From positions 1,179,501 through 1,243,500 of the forward strand of contig NC_008255.1 of NCBI RefSeq assembly GCF_000014145.1: DNA of 64,000 nucleotides, given 5' to 3'. The stretch is from Cytophaga hutchinsonii ATCC 33406. GTDB taxonomy: Bacteria; Bacteroidota; Bacteroidia; Cytophagales; Cytophagaceae. The translations under genes were made by a program, and so were the position numbers. The notes beneath the pieces are model-generated. The model made no database searches, was not told where the DNA came from, and was given only the letters and a program-made list of their open reading frames with translations. Positions 19,373 to 28,377 of the stretch are shown in pieces. How positions within the stretch are numbered: the first letter of the stretch is position 1; every line of letters starts with the position of its first letter.

Positions 19373-20608
19373 TTATTGCAAATATACATCTTTTGGACAG
19401 CAAATATAATGTTTGGTTACAATTTTGCTCAGCGCCTGAATATTGGGTAAATCAGAAGCTATGGCCACATCCAAAATTTCTTTATTCTTCATTTTTACCT
19501 TGATTTGAGTATTTTCAGCAAGGTACGCCGCATTACTAATAGTTCCCTGAATCAGAAAATAATCCAACTCTGCCGTTGTTATCGGAAAGGTCAAAAGCAA
19601 GCGTTTTTGGTTCGTTTCGATTTGGTTGGCTCCGATTTGTTCCGGTTGAATATGTACGGAAAAGAGCTTGCGGTCCAGAATCATTTTACTGATGGTTGAT
19701 AAAACAACATCTTCTTCTTTTGACCATTGTTTTATAGCGAACCATAAATCTACATCATCAAGTTTTAAGAATGCGCTTAAGAGATCAGATTGCTGAAGCA
19801 GCTGTTCAAAAGTAATTTCTGTCTGAAGAAAAACTTCTAAGAATGGCGGCTTATAACTCAGCGTATTGTTTTTCATTAAAAACTTAGCGCGTTTTATAAT
19901 GGATATCACCATGTTCTCTGCGCTAACCGTTGTCTTATGTAAATATACCTGCCAGTACATTAAGCGGCGTGCCGTTAAAAAATTTTCAATACTGTAAATT
20001 CCTTTTTCTTCAACAACCAGTTCGTCATTATGCAGATCAAGCATTTTGATCAAACGGTCTGCTCCAATTGTTCCTTCGGATACGCCCGTGAAAAAACTGT
20101 CGCGGCTTAAATAATCCATCCGGTCCATATCCAGCTGGCTTGAAACCAGTTGGTGCAGAAACGGACGGTGGTAGGTATTGGTAAAGATTGCGATTGCAAG
20201 ATCCAGCTTGCCTTTGTATGTAACGTTCAGGCTTTCCATAATAAATCTGGAAAGCTCTTCGTGTTTGATATTTTCTAATAAGGAATATTCCAGCGCGTGG
20301 GAGAGCGGCCCGTGGCCGATATCATGCAGCAGAATGGCCAATTGGGCCCCCTCGAATTCTTCGGAAGAAATAGTATGGCCTTTGCTTTGTAATGACTTCA
20401 ACGCTTCGGTCATTAAGTGCATGGCGCCTAATGCATGGTGAAAACGTGTGTGTATGGCACCGGGATAAACCATTTCCGTTAGCCCTAACTGCCTGATCCT
20501 GCGCAGTCGCTGAAAGTAGGGATGTTGTATGATTTCAAATATAAGATCTGTTGGGATATTTATAAACCCCCAAACCGGATCATTGATAACTTTCTTCTTA
20601 TTAATCAT
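19373..20608 (-). CDS. HD-domain phosphohydrolase
   Basis: 411 residues. The HD metal site is visible: RFHHALGAMHL (about 57), then LLHDIGHGPLSHALE with the HD pair (about 93-94), and a distal Asp in DRMDYLSRDSF. The architecture resembles the SAMHD1/dGTPase-like or YdhJ-type HD proteins common in Bacteroidota upstream of lpxD. Expected activity is nucleotide or phosphate-ester hydrolysis; the substrate is unproven. Divergent from porX over about 395 bp. This gene order next to porX recurs in other Bacteroidota, by recollection. Confidence 0.85.
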   Translation of the reverse strand: MINKKKVINDPVWGFINIPTDLIFEIIQHPYFQRLRRIRQLGLTEMVYPGAIHTRFHHALGAMHLMTEALKSLQSKGHTISSEEFEGAQLAILLHDIGHGPLSHALEYSLLENIKHEELSRFIMESLNVTYKGKLDLAIAIFTNTYHRPFLHQLVSSQLDMDRMDYLSRDSFFTGVSEGTIGADRLIKMLDLHNDELVVEEKGIYSIENFLTARRLMYWQVYLHKTTVSAENMVISIIKRAKFLMKNNTLSYKPPFLEVFLQTEITFEQLLQQSDLLSAFLKLDDVDLWFAIKQWSKEEDVVLSTISKMILDRKLFSVHIQPEQIGANQIETNQKRLLLTFPITTAELDYFLIQGTISNAAYLAENTQIKVKMKNKEILDVAIASDLPNIQALSKIVTKHYICCPKDVYLQ

Positions 20609-21003
20609 AAAATTATTTAGTATTTCAAAATACCTGTTTTATTCTGATGAATCAAAGCGGATAATTACTTCAACCGGCTTCATTCGCCGCGGCCGAACAA
20701 ATTGCGTTAAAAAAATCTCGTTCATGGAGCTTTTTGAACGCTGTAACTAGTCCTTTTTTCAGGACGATTTTGCAGCGTTAGCGTTTCGCCGCGGCGAAGA
20801 ACCTTGATTTTTGGTTCTTTTGCTCCGCCGCGGCGGAAAGGCAAAAGAACATGAATAAAATAAGATAGTTTAAATTATAAAAACGAAAACCGTTTTAATG
20901 AAATAAGTAATTACTTTATCCTAACATACCAGATGTTTAATAGTAAACGTTTGTATATTTATTCAGACGAATATTTTAATTGCTTTCTACTAACTATATA
21001 CAC
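20609..21003. promoter_or_regulatory. Divergent HD / porX intergenic region with GC-rich palindromes
   Basis: A 395-bp region between divergent genes. It contains TTCGCCGCGGCGAA (20785-20798) and TCCGCCGCGGCGGA (20824-20837), and an imperfect copy near 20684-20697. The second is enclosed in a longer hairpin, GTTCTTTTGC (20814-20823) paired with GCAAAAGAAC (20841-20850). The remaining roughly 120 bp before porX are AT-rich and presumably hold its promoter, but no unambiguous box was found. Confidence 0.55.
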
Positions 21004-22560
21004 ATGCAAAAATACCACATTCTTTGGGCTGACGATGAAATTGATTTACTTAAACCGCACATTATTTTTTTAAATAATAAAGGTTACGAAGTAACTACCG
21101 TTACAAATGGTATTGATGCGCTGGAACTTTCAAATAAAACAACATTCGATATTATTTTTCTGGATGAAAACATGCCCGGTTTAAGCGGACTGGAAACACT
21201 GGTTAAGATCAAAGAGGTGAAACCATTTGTACCGGTGGTGATGATTACTAAGAATGAAGAAGAACATATCATGGAGGAAGCAATCGGCTCGAAGATTGCT
21301 GACTATCTGATCAAGCCCATCAATCCGAATCAGATTCTGATGTCTATCAAAAAGCTGCTTCAGAATAAAGTACTGGTGAATGATAAGACCACTTCTTCCT
21401 ACAGACAGCAGTTTGCAGAAATCAGCATGACATTGAGTGATAAACTGGATTATAAAGAATGGATTGATATTTATAAAAAACTGGTGCATTGGGAAATTGA
21501 GATCGATGCAGTAGGAGACGGAAGTTTGAAGGAGATTCTGTTGTCTCAGAAATCAGAAGGTAATCAGCAGTTTTTTAAAACCGTAAAAACGAACTATGAA
21601 AAATGGATCAACGATTCATCAGAAGATAAGCCGGTATTTTCTCATACAGTTTTCAGAAAAAAAATAATTCCATCCATCAAGCAGGAAAAAACATTTGTAT
21701 TGCTGATTGATAATTTGCGGTTTGATCAGTGGAAAGTGCTGCAGCCATTGATTGCGGAATCATACAAAACGGTGAGTGAGGAATTGTATTATTCAATTCT
21801 TCCGACAACAACCATGTATGCGCGCAACGCATTCTTTGCAGGCATGATGCCTTCTGAAATTGAAAAGAAACATCCTGGGTTTTATAATGGCGATGAAGAA
21901 GATCTGGGCAAAAATAACATGGAAGAAGAATTGCTTCGGGATCAGTTAAAAAAGAACGGACTGGATATTAAATTCTCGTATCAGAAAGTAACGAATCTGA
22001 ATCAGGGTAAGGCATTGTGTGACGGAATTAAAAATATTCTGGACAACCAATTGAATGTTGTTGTATATAATTTTGTCGATATGCTTTCGCATGCACGTTC
22101 GGATATGGAAGTGTTAAAGGAGCTTGCACCGGATGAGTCTGCCTACAGATCAATAACGGCAAGCTGGTTTAAGCATTCACCGTTACAGGAATTGATTCAA
22201 TTGCTGAGCCATAAAAAGATTAAGCTTATTATTACAACCGACCACGGAACAATTCGTGTAAATAAGCCGCATAAGATCATCGGTGATAAAACAACCAATA
22301 GCAATATGCGCTATAAGGTTGGTAAAAATCTGGGTTTTGATGCTTCTAATTATTTAATGGAAATAAAAAAACCTGAAAGTATTTTCCTGCCTAAAACAAA
22401 CATCTCAGATGCGTATGTGTTTGCCGGCGATGAATTGTTTTTTGTATACCCCAATAATTATCAAAAATTTGTGCAGATGTTTAAAGATACCTTCCAGCAT
22501 GGCGGTGTATCACTGGAAGAAGTATTGATTCCATATATTGTACTGGAGCCGAACAGATAG
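21004..22560 (+). CDS. porX: T9SS response regulator PorX (CheY-PglZ)
   Basis: 518 residues from the ATG at 21004; a TTG at 20980 is in frame but the family starts with MQKYHILWADDE. Residues 1-120 are a receiver domain with acidic pocket Asp10/Asp11, phospho-acceptor Asp54 (IIFLDENMPG) and Lys in DYLIKPIN. After a helical linker, about 200-518 form a PglZ/alkaline-phosphatase-like domain with metal/active-site motifs LLIDNLRFDQW, LPTTTMYARNA, FVDMLSHARSD, TTDHGTIRV and FQHGGVSLEEV. PorX works with the histidine kinase PorY and SigP to control T9SS in Porphyromonas gingivalis and has phosphodiesterase activity. This fits the T9SS cargo genes in the window. No porY is adjacent. Confidence 0.93.
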   Translation: MQKYHILWADDEIDLLKPHIIFLNNKGYEVTTVTNGIDALELSNKTTFDIIFLDENMPGLSGLETLVKIKEVKPFVPVVMITKNEEEHIMEEAIGSKIADYLIKPINPNQILMSIKKLLQNKVLVNDKTTSSYRQQFAEISMTLSDKLDYKEWIDIYKKLVHWEIEIDAVGDGSLKEILLSQKSEGNQQFFKTVKTNYEKWINDSSEDKPVFSHTVFRKKIIPSIKQEKTFVLLIDNLRFDQWKVLQPLIAESYKTVSEELYYSILPTTTMYARNAFFAGMMPSEIEKKHPGFYNGDEEDLGKNNMEEELLRDQLKKNGLDIKFSYQKVTNLNQGKALCDGIKNILDNQLNVVVYNFVDMLSHARSDMEVLKELAPDESAYRSITASWFKHSPLQELIQLLSHKKIKLIITTDHGTIRVNKPHKIIGDKTTNSNMRYKVGKNLGFDASNYLMEIKKPESIFLPKTNISDAYVFAGDELFFVYPNNYQKFVQMFKDTFQHGGVSLEEVLIPYIVLEPNR

Positions 22561-22733
22561 TACAGAAGGAGTACAGAGTACGGAGTATAGAGTACAAAGT
22601 ATAAAGTACAAAAATGACAAAAGGTTTCATGCATAGCAGGAAACCTTTTGTCATTTTTGTATAAATATCAGAGCGGCTGTCATAAGTGATTTATCACTCT
22701 ATACTCTATACTCTGTACTCTGTACTCCGTACC
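22559..22733. repeat. Inverted arrays of 7-bp units flanking a terminator
   Basis: Six contiguous 7-bp units AGTAYRR start at 22570, 22577, 22584, 22591, 22598 and 22605, with a further unit overlapping the porX stop (22559). On the other side, five units in inverse orientation (CTCTATA, CTCTATA, CTCTGTA, CTCTGTA, CTCCGTA) run from 22697 to 22731, up to the stop of the carbonic anhydrase gene. The arrays can pair with each other around the central hairpin. Confidence 0.75.
22608..22660. terminator. Bidirectional terminator between porX and carbonic anhydrase
   Basis: A perfect 21-bp inverted repeat, 22608-22628 and 22640-22660, with an 11-base loop. A-rich on one side and T-rich on the other, it can stop transcription of both convergent genes. 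Confidence 0.9.
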
Positions 22734-23371
22734 TAGTCTTCAAACGTATACCGGAAAATCGGTTCAAGATCTTCTGCTTCGTCATACAGGGAATGCAGGT
22801 CTTTAATAATACCCGTATCCAGACCGTATACCCAGCCGTGTATTTCAAGCGCTCTGTTTTTCCAGGCGCGTTGTACCGGTTTTGTTTTAGCCAGATTGCG
22901 TACCTGTTCAACAACATTCAGCTCTACCAGTCTGTTTATACGCTCTTCCTCGTTTTCTATCGCAAGCAGTTCAACCGTATTTTTATTATATATTTCTTTA
23001 ATGTTTCGCAGCCAGTTATCTACATAGCCGAACGAATTATTTTTTGTAGCCGCTGCCACACCGCCGCAACCATAATGGCCACAAACAATAATGTGTTTTA
23101 CTTTTAATACTTCTACAGCGTATTCAACCACACTTAATAAATTCAGGTCGGTATGCACAACCATATTGGCAATATTCCTATGTACAAATAATTGTCCCTG
23201 CAGCGTTCCTGTTACTTCTGTTTCAGGAACCCGGCTATCTGAGCAGCCGATCCATAAGTATTCCGGAGTTTGTGCAAGCTTCATGCGTTTGAAATAATCC
23301 GCATCATCCTGAATTTTTCCCAACGCCCATATTTTATTATTATTTAATAATTTCTGATAACTCTCTTTCAT
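22733..23371 (-). CDS. Beta-class carbonic anhydrase
   Basis: 212 residues, the size of E. coli Can. Zinc ligands Cys43, Asp45 (IGCSDSRVPE), His99 and Cys102 (VCGHYGCGG) are all present, and Asp45-Arg47 form the catalytic dyad. It interconverts CO2 and bicarbonate in the cytoplasm. It lies 9 bases after the SulP transporter gene on the same strand, so the pair is probably an operon for inorganic carbon supply, for example for biotin-dependent carboxylases in fatty-acid synthesis. Confidence 0.95.
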   Translation of the reverse strand: MKESYQKLLNNNKIWALGKIQDDADYFKRMKLAQTPEYLWIGCSDSRVPETEVTGTLQGQLFVHRNIANMVVHTDLNLLSVVEYAVEVLKVKHIIVCGHYGCGGVAAATKNNSFGYVDNWLRNIKEIYNKNTVELLAIENEEERINRLVELNVVEQVRNLAKTKPVQRAWKNRALEIHGWVYGLDTGIIKDLHSLYDEAEDLEPIFRYTFED

Positions 23372-23380
23372 AACGAATGT

Positions 23381-24934
23381 TTATTTTTTTACAAGATGTA
23401 AGTCTATTTCATGAATATTAATTAACTGCACGTCGATGTTTTTATCAATGGCAGATTTTTTAAATAAAGCGATGATCTCTAAAACATCATAATCAATGGA
23501 CTTGATGTTAGTACCATCCAGGATCACGGAAGATTGCTTGGGTAAGGCTTCAAGCATTTTGAACAGAAAGCCTTTATTAATGAAGGAAACATTTTCCGGG
23601 AACGTAATTAATGCATGTTCTTTACCTTCTATAATTGCAGAAGATTTTTTAATCGGAATACGCATCATATCCCTGAGGATATAAAATAATGCAATCGATA
23701 AACCACATATAATACCTTTTAACATATCGGTTAACAACATAACCGATATAGTGGTTATAAACGGAATAAACTGTTTCGGACCCAATGCATACATGGATTT
23801 GAATAAACTCACTTTCGTTAATTTATAACCTGTAAATAATAAAATTACTGCCAGTGATGCATTCGGTATACTTGTTAATAAATCCGGAAACAGCAATACA
23901 CTTGTCAGCAACAGGAAGCCGTGTACGTAACTGGATAGTTTGCTTGTTGCGCCGGCATTGATATTGGCAGAACTGCGAATAATTGCAGAAGTCATTGGTA
24001 CGCCGCCAATCAATCCGCAAGAGAGGTTGCCTACCCCTTGCGCAATCAGTTCTCTGTTTGTTGGAGACGGATTGTTTTCTTTCTTCAGTTTGTCTGTCGC
24101 ATCAATACTTAAGAGCGATTCTAAACTTACAACAACGGCAATGGTAAAGCCAATAGCATACGTTCTGTAGTTATTTAATCCATTAAGGTCGGGGAATATC
24201 AAACTGTTTAATAAATCTCCGGTGTTTTTAATTGTAGGAATGGCAACCAGGTGGTTTTGGTGTACCAGCAGAGACGGGAATACAAATTCAAAAAGCAGGT
24301 TTAGTAACAGGCCTGCGGCAACAATGATTAAGGCACTCGGCACAAATGAAAGCTTAGAGCCCGGCCGTATGTAATCACTGTTCCAGAATAGTAAGATGAT
24401 GATGGATATTGCACTTATGATTGCAGGACCAGGAGTGAAATAATTCAGCATATTTATTAATTCCGTAAAGGTGTTTCTTCCATCATCCTGAAAGAATGTC
24501 ATGTCACCTTCCGGATCAACATCGTAACCGATTAAATGGGGAATCTGTTTAATGATTAAAATGATACCGATGGCCGATAACATACCTTTAATCACAGAAG
24601 AGGGGAAGTAGTGGCCAATAATTCCTACTCTGAGGACACCGAAAAGTATTTGAATAATTCCGGCGATGGCTATGGCAGTAAGTACTAATTCAAACGTGCC
24701 TAATTCTTTTATTGAACTGATCATGATGGCAGTCATACCAGCTGTTGGTCCGCTGATACTGTATTTTGCACCACTGATCAGTGTTACAATACTGCCTCCG
24801 ATTATGCCGCTGATGATCCCTGAAAAGGGTGGGGCATTTTGTGCTAAAGCGATTCCAAGGCATAGAGGTATGGCAACAAGGAATACTACGACACCCGCTT
24901 GGATGTCTTTTAAAGACTCTTTGGTTGATAACAT
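23381..24934 (-). CDS. SulP-family anion (bicarbonate) transporter
   Basis: 517 residues. SulP signature near the N-terminus (DIQAGVVVFLVAIPLCLGIALA), about 10-14 membrane segments to residue 410, and a C-terminal STAS domain (about 430-517, SVILDGTNIKSIDYDVLEII). SulP members carry sulfate, bicarbonate or other anions; the adjoining carbonic anhydrase gene makes bicarbonate the likeliest substrate (inference). Pairing or fusion of SulP with carbonic anhydrase is known in other bacteria. Confidence 0.9.
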   Translation of the reverse strand: MLSTKESLKDIQAGVVVFLVAIPLCLGIALAQNAPPFSGIISGIIGGSIVTLISGAKYSISGPTAGMTAIMISSIKELGTFELVLTAIAIAGIIQILFGVLRVGIIGHYFPSSVIKGMLSAIGIILIIKQIPHLIGYDVDPEGDMTFFQDDGRNTFTELINMLNYFTPGPAIISAISIIILLFWNSDYIRPGSKLSFVPSALIIVAAGLLLNLLFEFVFPSLLVHQNHLVAIPTIKNTGDLLNSLIFPDLNGLNNYRTYAIGFTIAVVVSLESLLSIDATDKLKKENNPSPTNRELIAQGVGNLSCGLIGGVPMTSAIIRSSANINAGATSKLSSYVHGFLLLTSVLLFPDLLTSIPNASLAVILLFTGYKLTKVSLFKSMYALGPKQFIPFITTISVMLLTDMLKGIICGLSIALFYILRDMMRIPIKKSSAIIEGKEHALITFPENVSFINKGFLFKMLEALPKQSSVILDGTNIKSIDYDVLEIIALFKKSAIDKNIDVQLINIHEIDLHLVKK

Positions 24935-25018
24935 AATTTAAATGTTGAATGTTGAAAATTGTTAATCACACCATAACCGAAACGTTACGGGTTTGATTAA
25001 TAACACATGCGGATAGTA

Positions 25019-25357
25019 TTACGCTTTTTGGGGAGGCGGTGTATCAATTTCCTTTGAAAAGGATTTGAAACGGATGTTGATCAGGCTTAACAGATGCTTG
25101 TTGCAGCTGACATTTGATATGACTGAAAAGGGTATATAATTGCTAAAAAAAAATGTGTTTTTGTCTTCTTCGCGCTCTTCTTTTACATCGCGTTCTTTAT
25201 CTTTATTTTTTTCCGGATCAGCTTCTTTGTTATCATCATCAGCCTCGGACGTCAATTCAATGGGGGATTTTATTTTTTTTATGAAGGTTAATAGATTTGT
25301 TTTGCCTAAAACACCCAGGCAAAAGAGGAAGACCAATATGTATGAAAAGAATTTCAT
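25019..25357 (-). CDS. Small exported protein with charged linker, unknown
   Basis: 112 residues: a hydrophobic N-terminal signal or anchor (about 1-20), a highly charged Asp/Glu/Lys linker (about 40-70), then a short segment with one Cys (VISNVSCNKHLLS) and a Pro-rich tail IDTPPPQK. I do not recognise the family. Upstream of the SulP-carbonic anhydrase pair on the same strand, 85 bp away. A small periplasmic accessory protein is possible; the gene is supported mainly by its signal peptide and a clean frame. Confidence 0.55.
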   Translation of the reverse strand: MKFFSYILVFLFCLGVLGKTNLLTFIKKIKSPIELTSEADDDNKEADPEKNKDKERDVKEEREEDKNTFFFSNYIPFSVISNVSCNKHLLSLINIRFKSFSKEIDTPPPQKA

Positions 25358-25390
25358 TACTGTTTATATGCGCGAAACCGAATAGTACTG

Positions 25391-27349
25391 TTAGCTTTTA
25401 CCCAGATATTTAAACGATTTAACTATTAGCATAATGTCCATGTACAGATTGTAATCGCGGGCATAAATCAAATTCAGTTCCTGAATATTCAGCGGAAGCT
25501 GATGGTTCGATTTTTCAAGGTAATAGCTCGGATTGACAATACCTTTTTTAATCTTAGGTAAGTTCAACTGTTCGGTGTTTGTAAAACCAACCCATGATTT
25601 TTTCCCTGATAATACTTTTAAGATATTATTAAAGAAGTTTTTAGGGTTCTGAATCAACCAAAAGATTACCGGATACATAAATAAGAACAGTATACTTGTA
25701 CTTACATCAAGTATACGTTTATCTTTAACGTTGTTTTCCTCAATAATGTTCAGGTTAATATTCAGGGAATAAAAATCACCCCGTCTGTTTTTAGAATTAC
25801 TTCCGATAATAATATTACTTTCTTCGGGAACAATTTTAAAGTCAACGAGTGTATTGTTGATCTGAGTCATCCATTCTATAATAGAATTTGCCGGCAGATC
25901 TTTTGAGCAGAATATGATCTCGTCTACTTTATATAAGCGTACAATATTCAATAATTGTTTTGTGTAGCCCAGATATTTGCCTTTTACATCGGCTTTGTTT
26001 CCTGTAGTAATGAAACCCAGAACATTTAGTTTGTAGTTGGTTTCCTGCAGCAGTTTATCGATGCGTTCACATTCTTTATACGAACCAACAATAACAATTT
26101 TTTTATTTTTACTTTCTCCTAATTCAAAATGGCCGTTTCTGATCCAGTGGGCAATCCCTCTGAACAGGAATACCATAAACAACGAAAGCAAAGAACCTTC
26201 AAGAAGAAAGTTTTTAGAATAGCGGTATTCGTCTATGAAATAAGATATGGAGGCTATGATCAATGTGCCGAAAAAGAAGCTTCTGGCTAAACGGGCAAGT
26301 GTTACATTGCTTTTGTATGCGCCATTAAATAACAGGGATAATAACCAGACACTTGAAAATAAGGGAATGATCTGCTTATAGATGATTGAATTCCCCTGGT
26401 CGCCGATTGCGTTTTCTGAATTTTTAAAATAGAACAGGCTGAATAAGGAAGCAAGAATTAAGGCTGCATCAAATGCTATAGGAAAAAGCTTTTCAATAAC
26501 TCTGTTGCTGATGGCTAAGAGTGCCCGGAGATAAATCGCTAAATGAATCAGTAATGAAAATGCACCGGAACTTTTAGATGTAAAATGTTTCTGTGCAAAA
26601 ATGATCATTGCTTTGTAAAAGATGAACACGTAATTGACACTTGTCTTTTTAGTGCTTTCTCCTTTGTAATGAATAATGCGGGTATCTGAAAGATAATAAT
26701 TTTTATAGCCAGCTTTAATAATGCGGTAAGAAAGATCGATATCTTCTCCATACATGAAGTAATCTTCGTCTAAGTTGCCCACTTTGTCCAGCATGGATTT
26801 CCGAAGCACCATAAAGGCGCCGGATAATACTTCCACTTCGTGGTTCTGATCTTTATCTAAATAACCTAAATGATAATGACCAAATTTTTTAGAATGAGGA
26901 AACAGTTTTGCTAACCCGAATATTTTGTAGAATGCTACCCATGGCGTAGGGAAACCTCTTTTTGATTCGGCTAAAAAATCACCTTTGCCATCAATCATTT
27001 TAACACCTAAACCACCGCCATCCGGGTGGGTATCCAAAAAGTGAATACATTTCTCTAAGGTGTCAACTTCAATAACGGTGTCGGGATTCAGTAACAGTAT
27101 ATATTTACCTGTAGCCTGTTCAATAGCCTGATTATTGGCTTTTGAGAAACCGACATTTATATCGTTTACGATTAATTGTACGTTCGGGAATTTGGTTTGA
27201 ACCATTTCAACAGAGCCATCTGCAGAATTGTTGTCAACAACAAAAACTTCAACATCTAAAGATTTAATCGCTTTAGATACGGATATAAGCGCCTGTTCTA
27301 AAAAATGACAGACATTATAATTTACAATTATGATACTTAATTGTTTCAA
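25391..27349 (-). CDS. GT2 glycosyltransferase fused to polyprenyl glycosylphosphotransferase-like part
   Basis: 652 residues. About 1-245 are a family 2 rhamnosyltransferase-like GT-A domain: [33 protein letters not shown] (DxD equivalent), and [12 protein letters not shown]. Four to five membrane segments follow (about 265-400), then a CoA-binding_3-like Rossmann fold ([14 protein letters not shown]) and a C-terminal segment resembling the end of bacterial sugar transferases ([31 protein letters not shown]) that lacks their catalytic core. It likely builds an undecaprenyl-linked surface polysaccharide. It overlaps the recR stop by 4 bases. Confidence 0.8.
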   Translation of the reverse strand: MKQLSIIIVNYNVCHFLEQALISVSKAIKSLDVEVFVVDNNSADGSVEMVQTKFPNVQLIVNDINVGFSKANNQAIEQATGKYILLLNPDTVIEVDTLEKCIHFLDTHPDGGGLGVKMIDGKGDFLAESKRGFPTPWVAFYKIFGLAKLFPHSKKFGHYHLGYLDKDQNHEVEVLSGAFMVLRKSMLDKVGNLDEDYFMYGEDIDLSYRIIKAGYKNYYLSDTRIIHYKGESTKKTSVNYVFIFYKAMIIFAQKHFTSKSSGAFSLLIHLAIYLRALLAISNRVIEKLFPIAFDAALILASLFSLFYFKNSENAIGDQGNSIIYKQIIPLFSSVWLLSLLFNGAYKSNVTLARLARSFFFGTLIIASISYFIDEYRYSKNFLLEGSLLSLFMVFLFRGIAHWIRNGHFELGESKNKKIVIVGSYKECERIDKLLQETNYKLNVLGFITTGNKADVKGKYLGYTKQLLNIVRLYKVDEIIFCSKDLPANSIIEWMTQINNTLVDFKIVPEESNIIIGSNSKNRRGDFYSLNINLNIIEENNVKDKRILDVSTSILFLFMYPVIFWLIQNPKNFFNNILKVLSGKKSWVGFTNTEQLNLPKIKKGIVNPSYYLEKSNHQLPLNIQELNLIYARDYNLYMDIMLIVKSFKYLGKS

Positions 27350-27963
27350 TCTTCTTTTGTTTCAAATAAAGTTCTGGTTGCAATACTTCTTCCAAGTGTA
27401 ACTTCATCCATATATTCCAGTTCGCCTCCAAATGGTATTCCTCTGGCAATTGTGCTGATTTTAATGGGGTAGGATTTCAGTTTCTTTGTAATAAAGAATG
27501 CAGTTGTATCACCCTCCATCGTTGGACTAAGTCCAAGTATTATCTCTTTAATTTCGGTGTCGGTTATAACACGTTCGATTAACGAGTTTATATTTAACTG
27601 ATCCGGCCCTATACGTTCCATGGGGGAAATGACTCCGCCGATCACGTGATAGACACCAAAATATTGGTTTGTATTTTCAATTGCCAACACATCGCGTATA
27701 TCTTCTACGATACAAACGACACGTTTATCTCTTTTATTGCTGGTGCAAATAGCACACAGTTCATGATCTGAAATGGTATGACACTTTTTACAGTACCTGA
27801 TGTTTTCGCGCGCATTTAAAAGTGCATTCGCCAGACTTTCAGATTCTTTACTTTCTTTCTTTAATAAATGAAGTACTAATCTCAAGGCTGTTTTTTTTCC
27901 AATACCCGGGAGCTTTGAGATTTCCAATACAGCATCTTCTAATAATTTAGAAGGAAAGTTCAT
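27346..27963 (-). CDS. recR: Recombination mediator RecR
   Basis: 205 residues. Helix-hairpin-helix [15 protein letters not shown] (about 13-28), zinc finger [16 protein letters not shown] (about 57-72), Toprim domain with [16 protein letters not shown] and GLSPTMEGD. Works with RecO/RecF to load RecA at gaps. The stop overlaps the start of the downstream glycosyltransferase gene by 4 bases, an odd but common type of pairing. Confidence 0.95.
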   Translation of the reverse strand: MNFPSKLLEDAVLEISKLPGIGKKTALRLVLHLLKKESKESESLANALLNARENIRYCKKCHTISDHELCAICTSNKRDKRVVCIVEDIRDVLAIENTNQYFGVYHVIGGVISPMERIGPDQLNINSLIERVITDTEIKEIILGLSPTMEGDTTAFFITKKLKSYPIKISTIARGIPFGGELEYMDEVTLGRSIATRTLFETKED

Positions 27964-28003
27964 AGCGTAAAATAAGTTGTACAGATATTAAAACAATCAA
28001 TTA

Positions 28004-28303
28004 TTAAAGAATCTCAGCAGAGATACCTTTATCGCAAATTCCCTGGCGCATTGGTTTTAATTCATTTAAAGAACCCATTTTTACAGTACATTTACCCTTA
28101 TAATGAATTAACAGGGTACATTGTTCGGCTTGTTCGGGAGAATGCCCGCAAACAGACATTAATACCTGAATCACATGTTCGAAGGTATTAACATCATCAT
28201 TGTATACAACAAGGTCATTCATGTCAGAAGTTTGCACTTCTTCCATTAAAGCGACGTCTTCTTCTTGTTGGAAAGGGAATGAATGAGATTGTATACGAAT
28301 CAT
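28004..28303 (-). CDS. clpS: ClpS-like adaptor of the Clp protease
   Basis: 99 residues. The core VVYNDDVNTFEHVIQVLMSVCGHSPEQAEQ matches the ClpS substrate-binding fold (the NDD-x-N-T-F motif binding N-degrons), and HYKGKCTVKMGS follows. The N-terminal extension is variable, as expected. It delivers N-end-rule substrates to ClpA-type unfoldases. A TAAATTTG box (-7 type) lies 24 bases upstream. Confidence 0.9.
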   Translation of the reverse strand: MIRIQSHSFPFQQEEDVALMEEVQTSDMNDLVVYNDDVNTFEHVIQVLMSVCGHSPEQAEQCTLLIHYKGKCTVKMGSLNELKPMRQGICDKGISAEIL

Positions 28304-28326
28304 AATTCTTTCAGTAAGGTGTATAG

Positions 28327-28334
28327 CAAATTTA
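28327..28334 (-). promoter_or_regulatory. Putative -7 box for clpS
   Basis: CAAATTTA on the plus strand reads TAAATTTG on the minus strand, matching the Bacteroidota TAnnTTTG -7 consensus, 24 bases upstream of the clpS start. No clear -33 element at the right spacing. Confidence 0.4.
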
Positions 28335-28377
28335 ATAAAAAAAAGACAAATTTGACTGATTTTAAGAGATAAATAAT

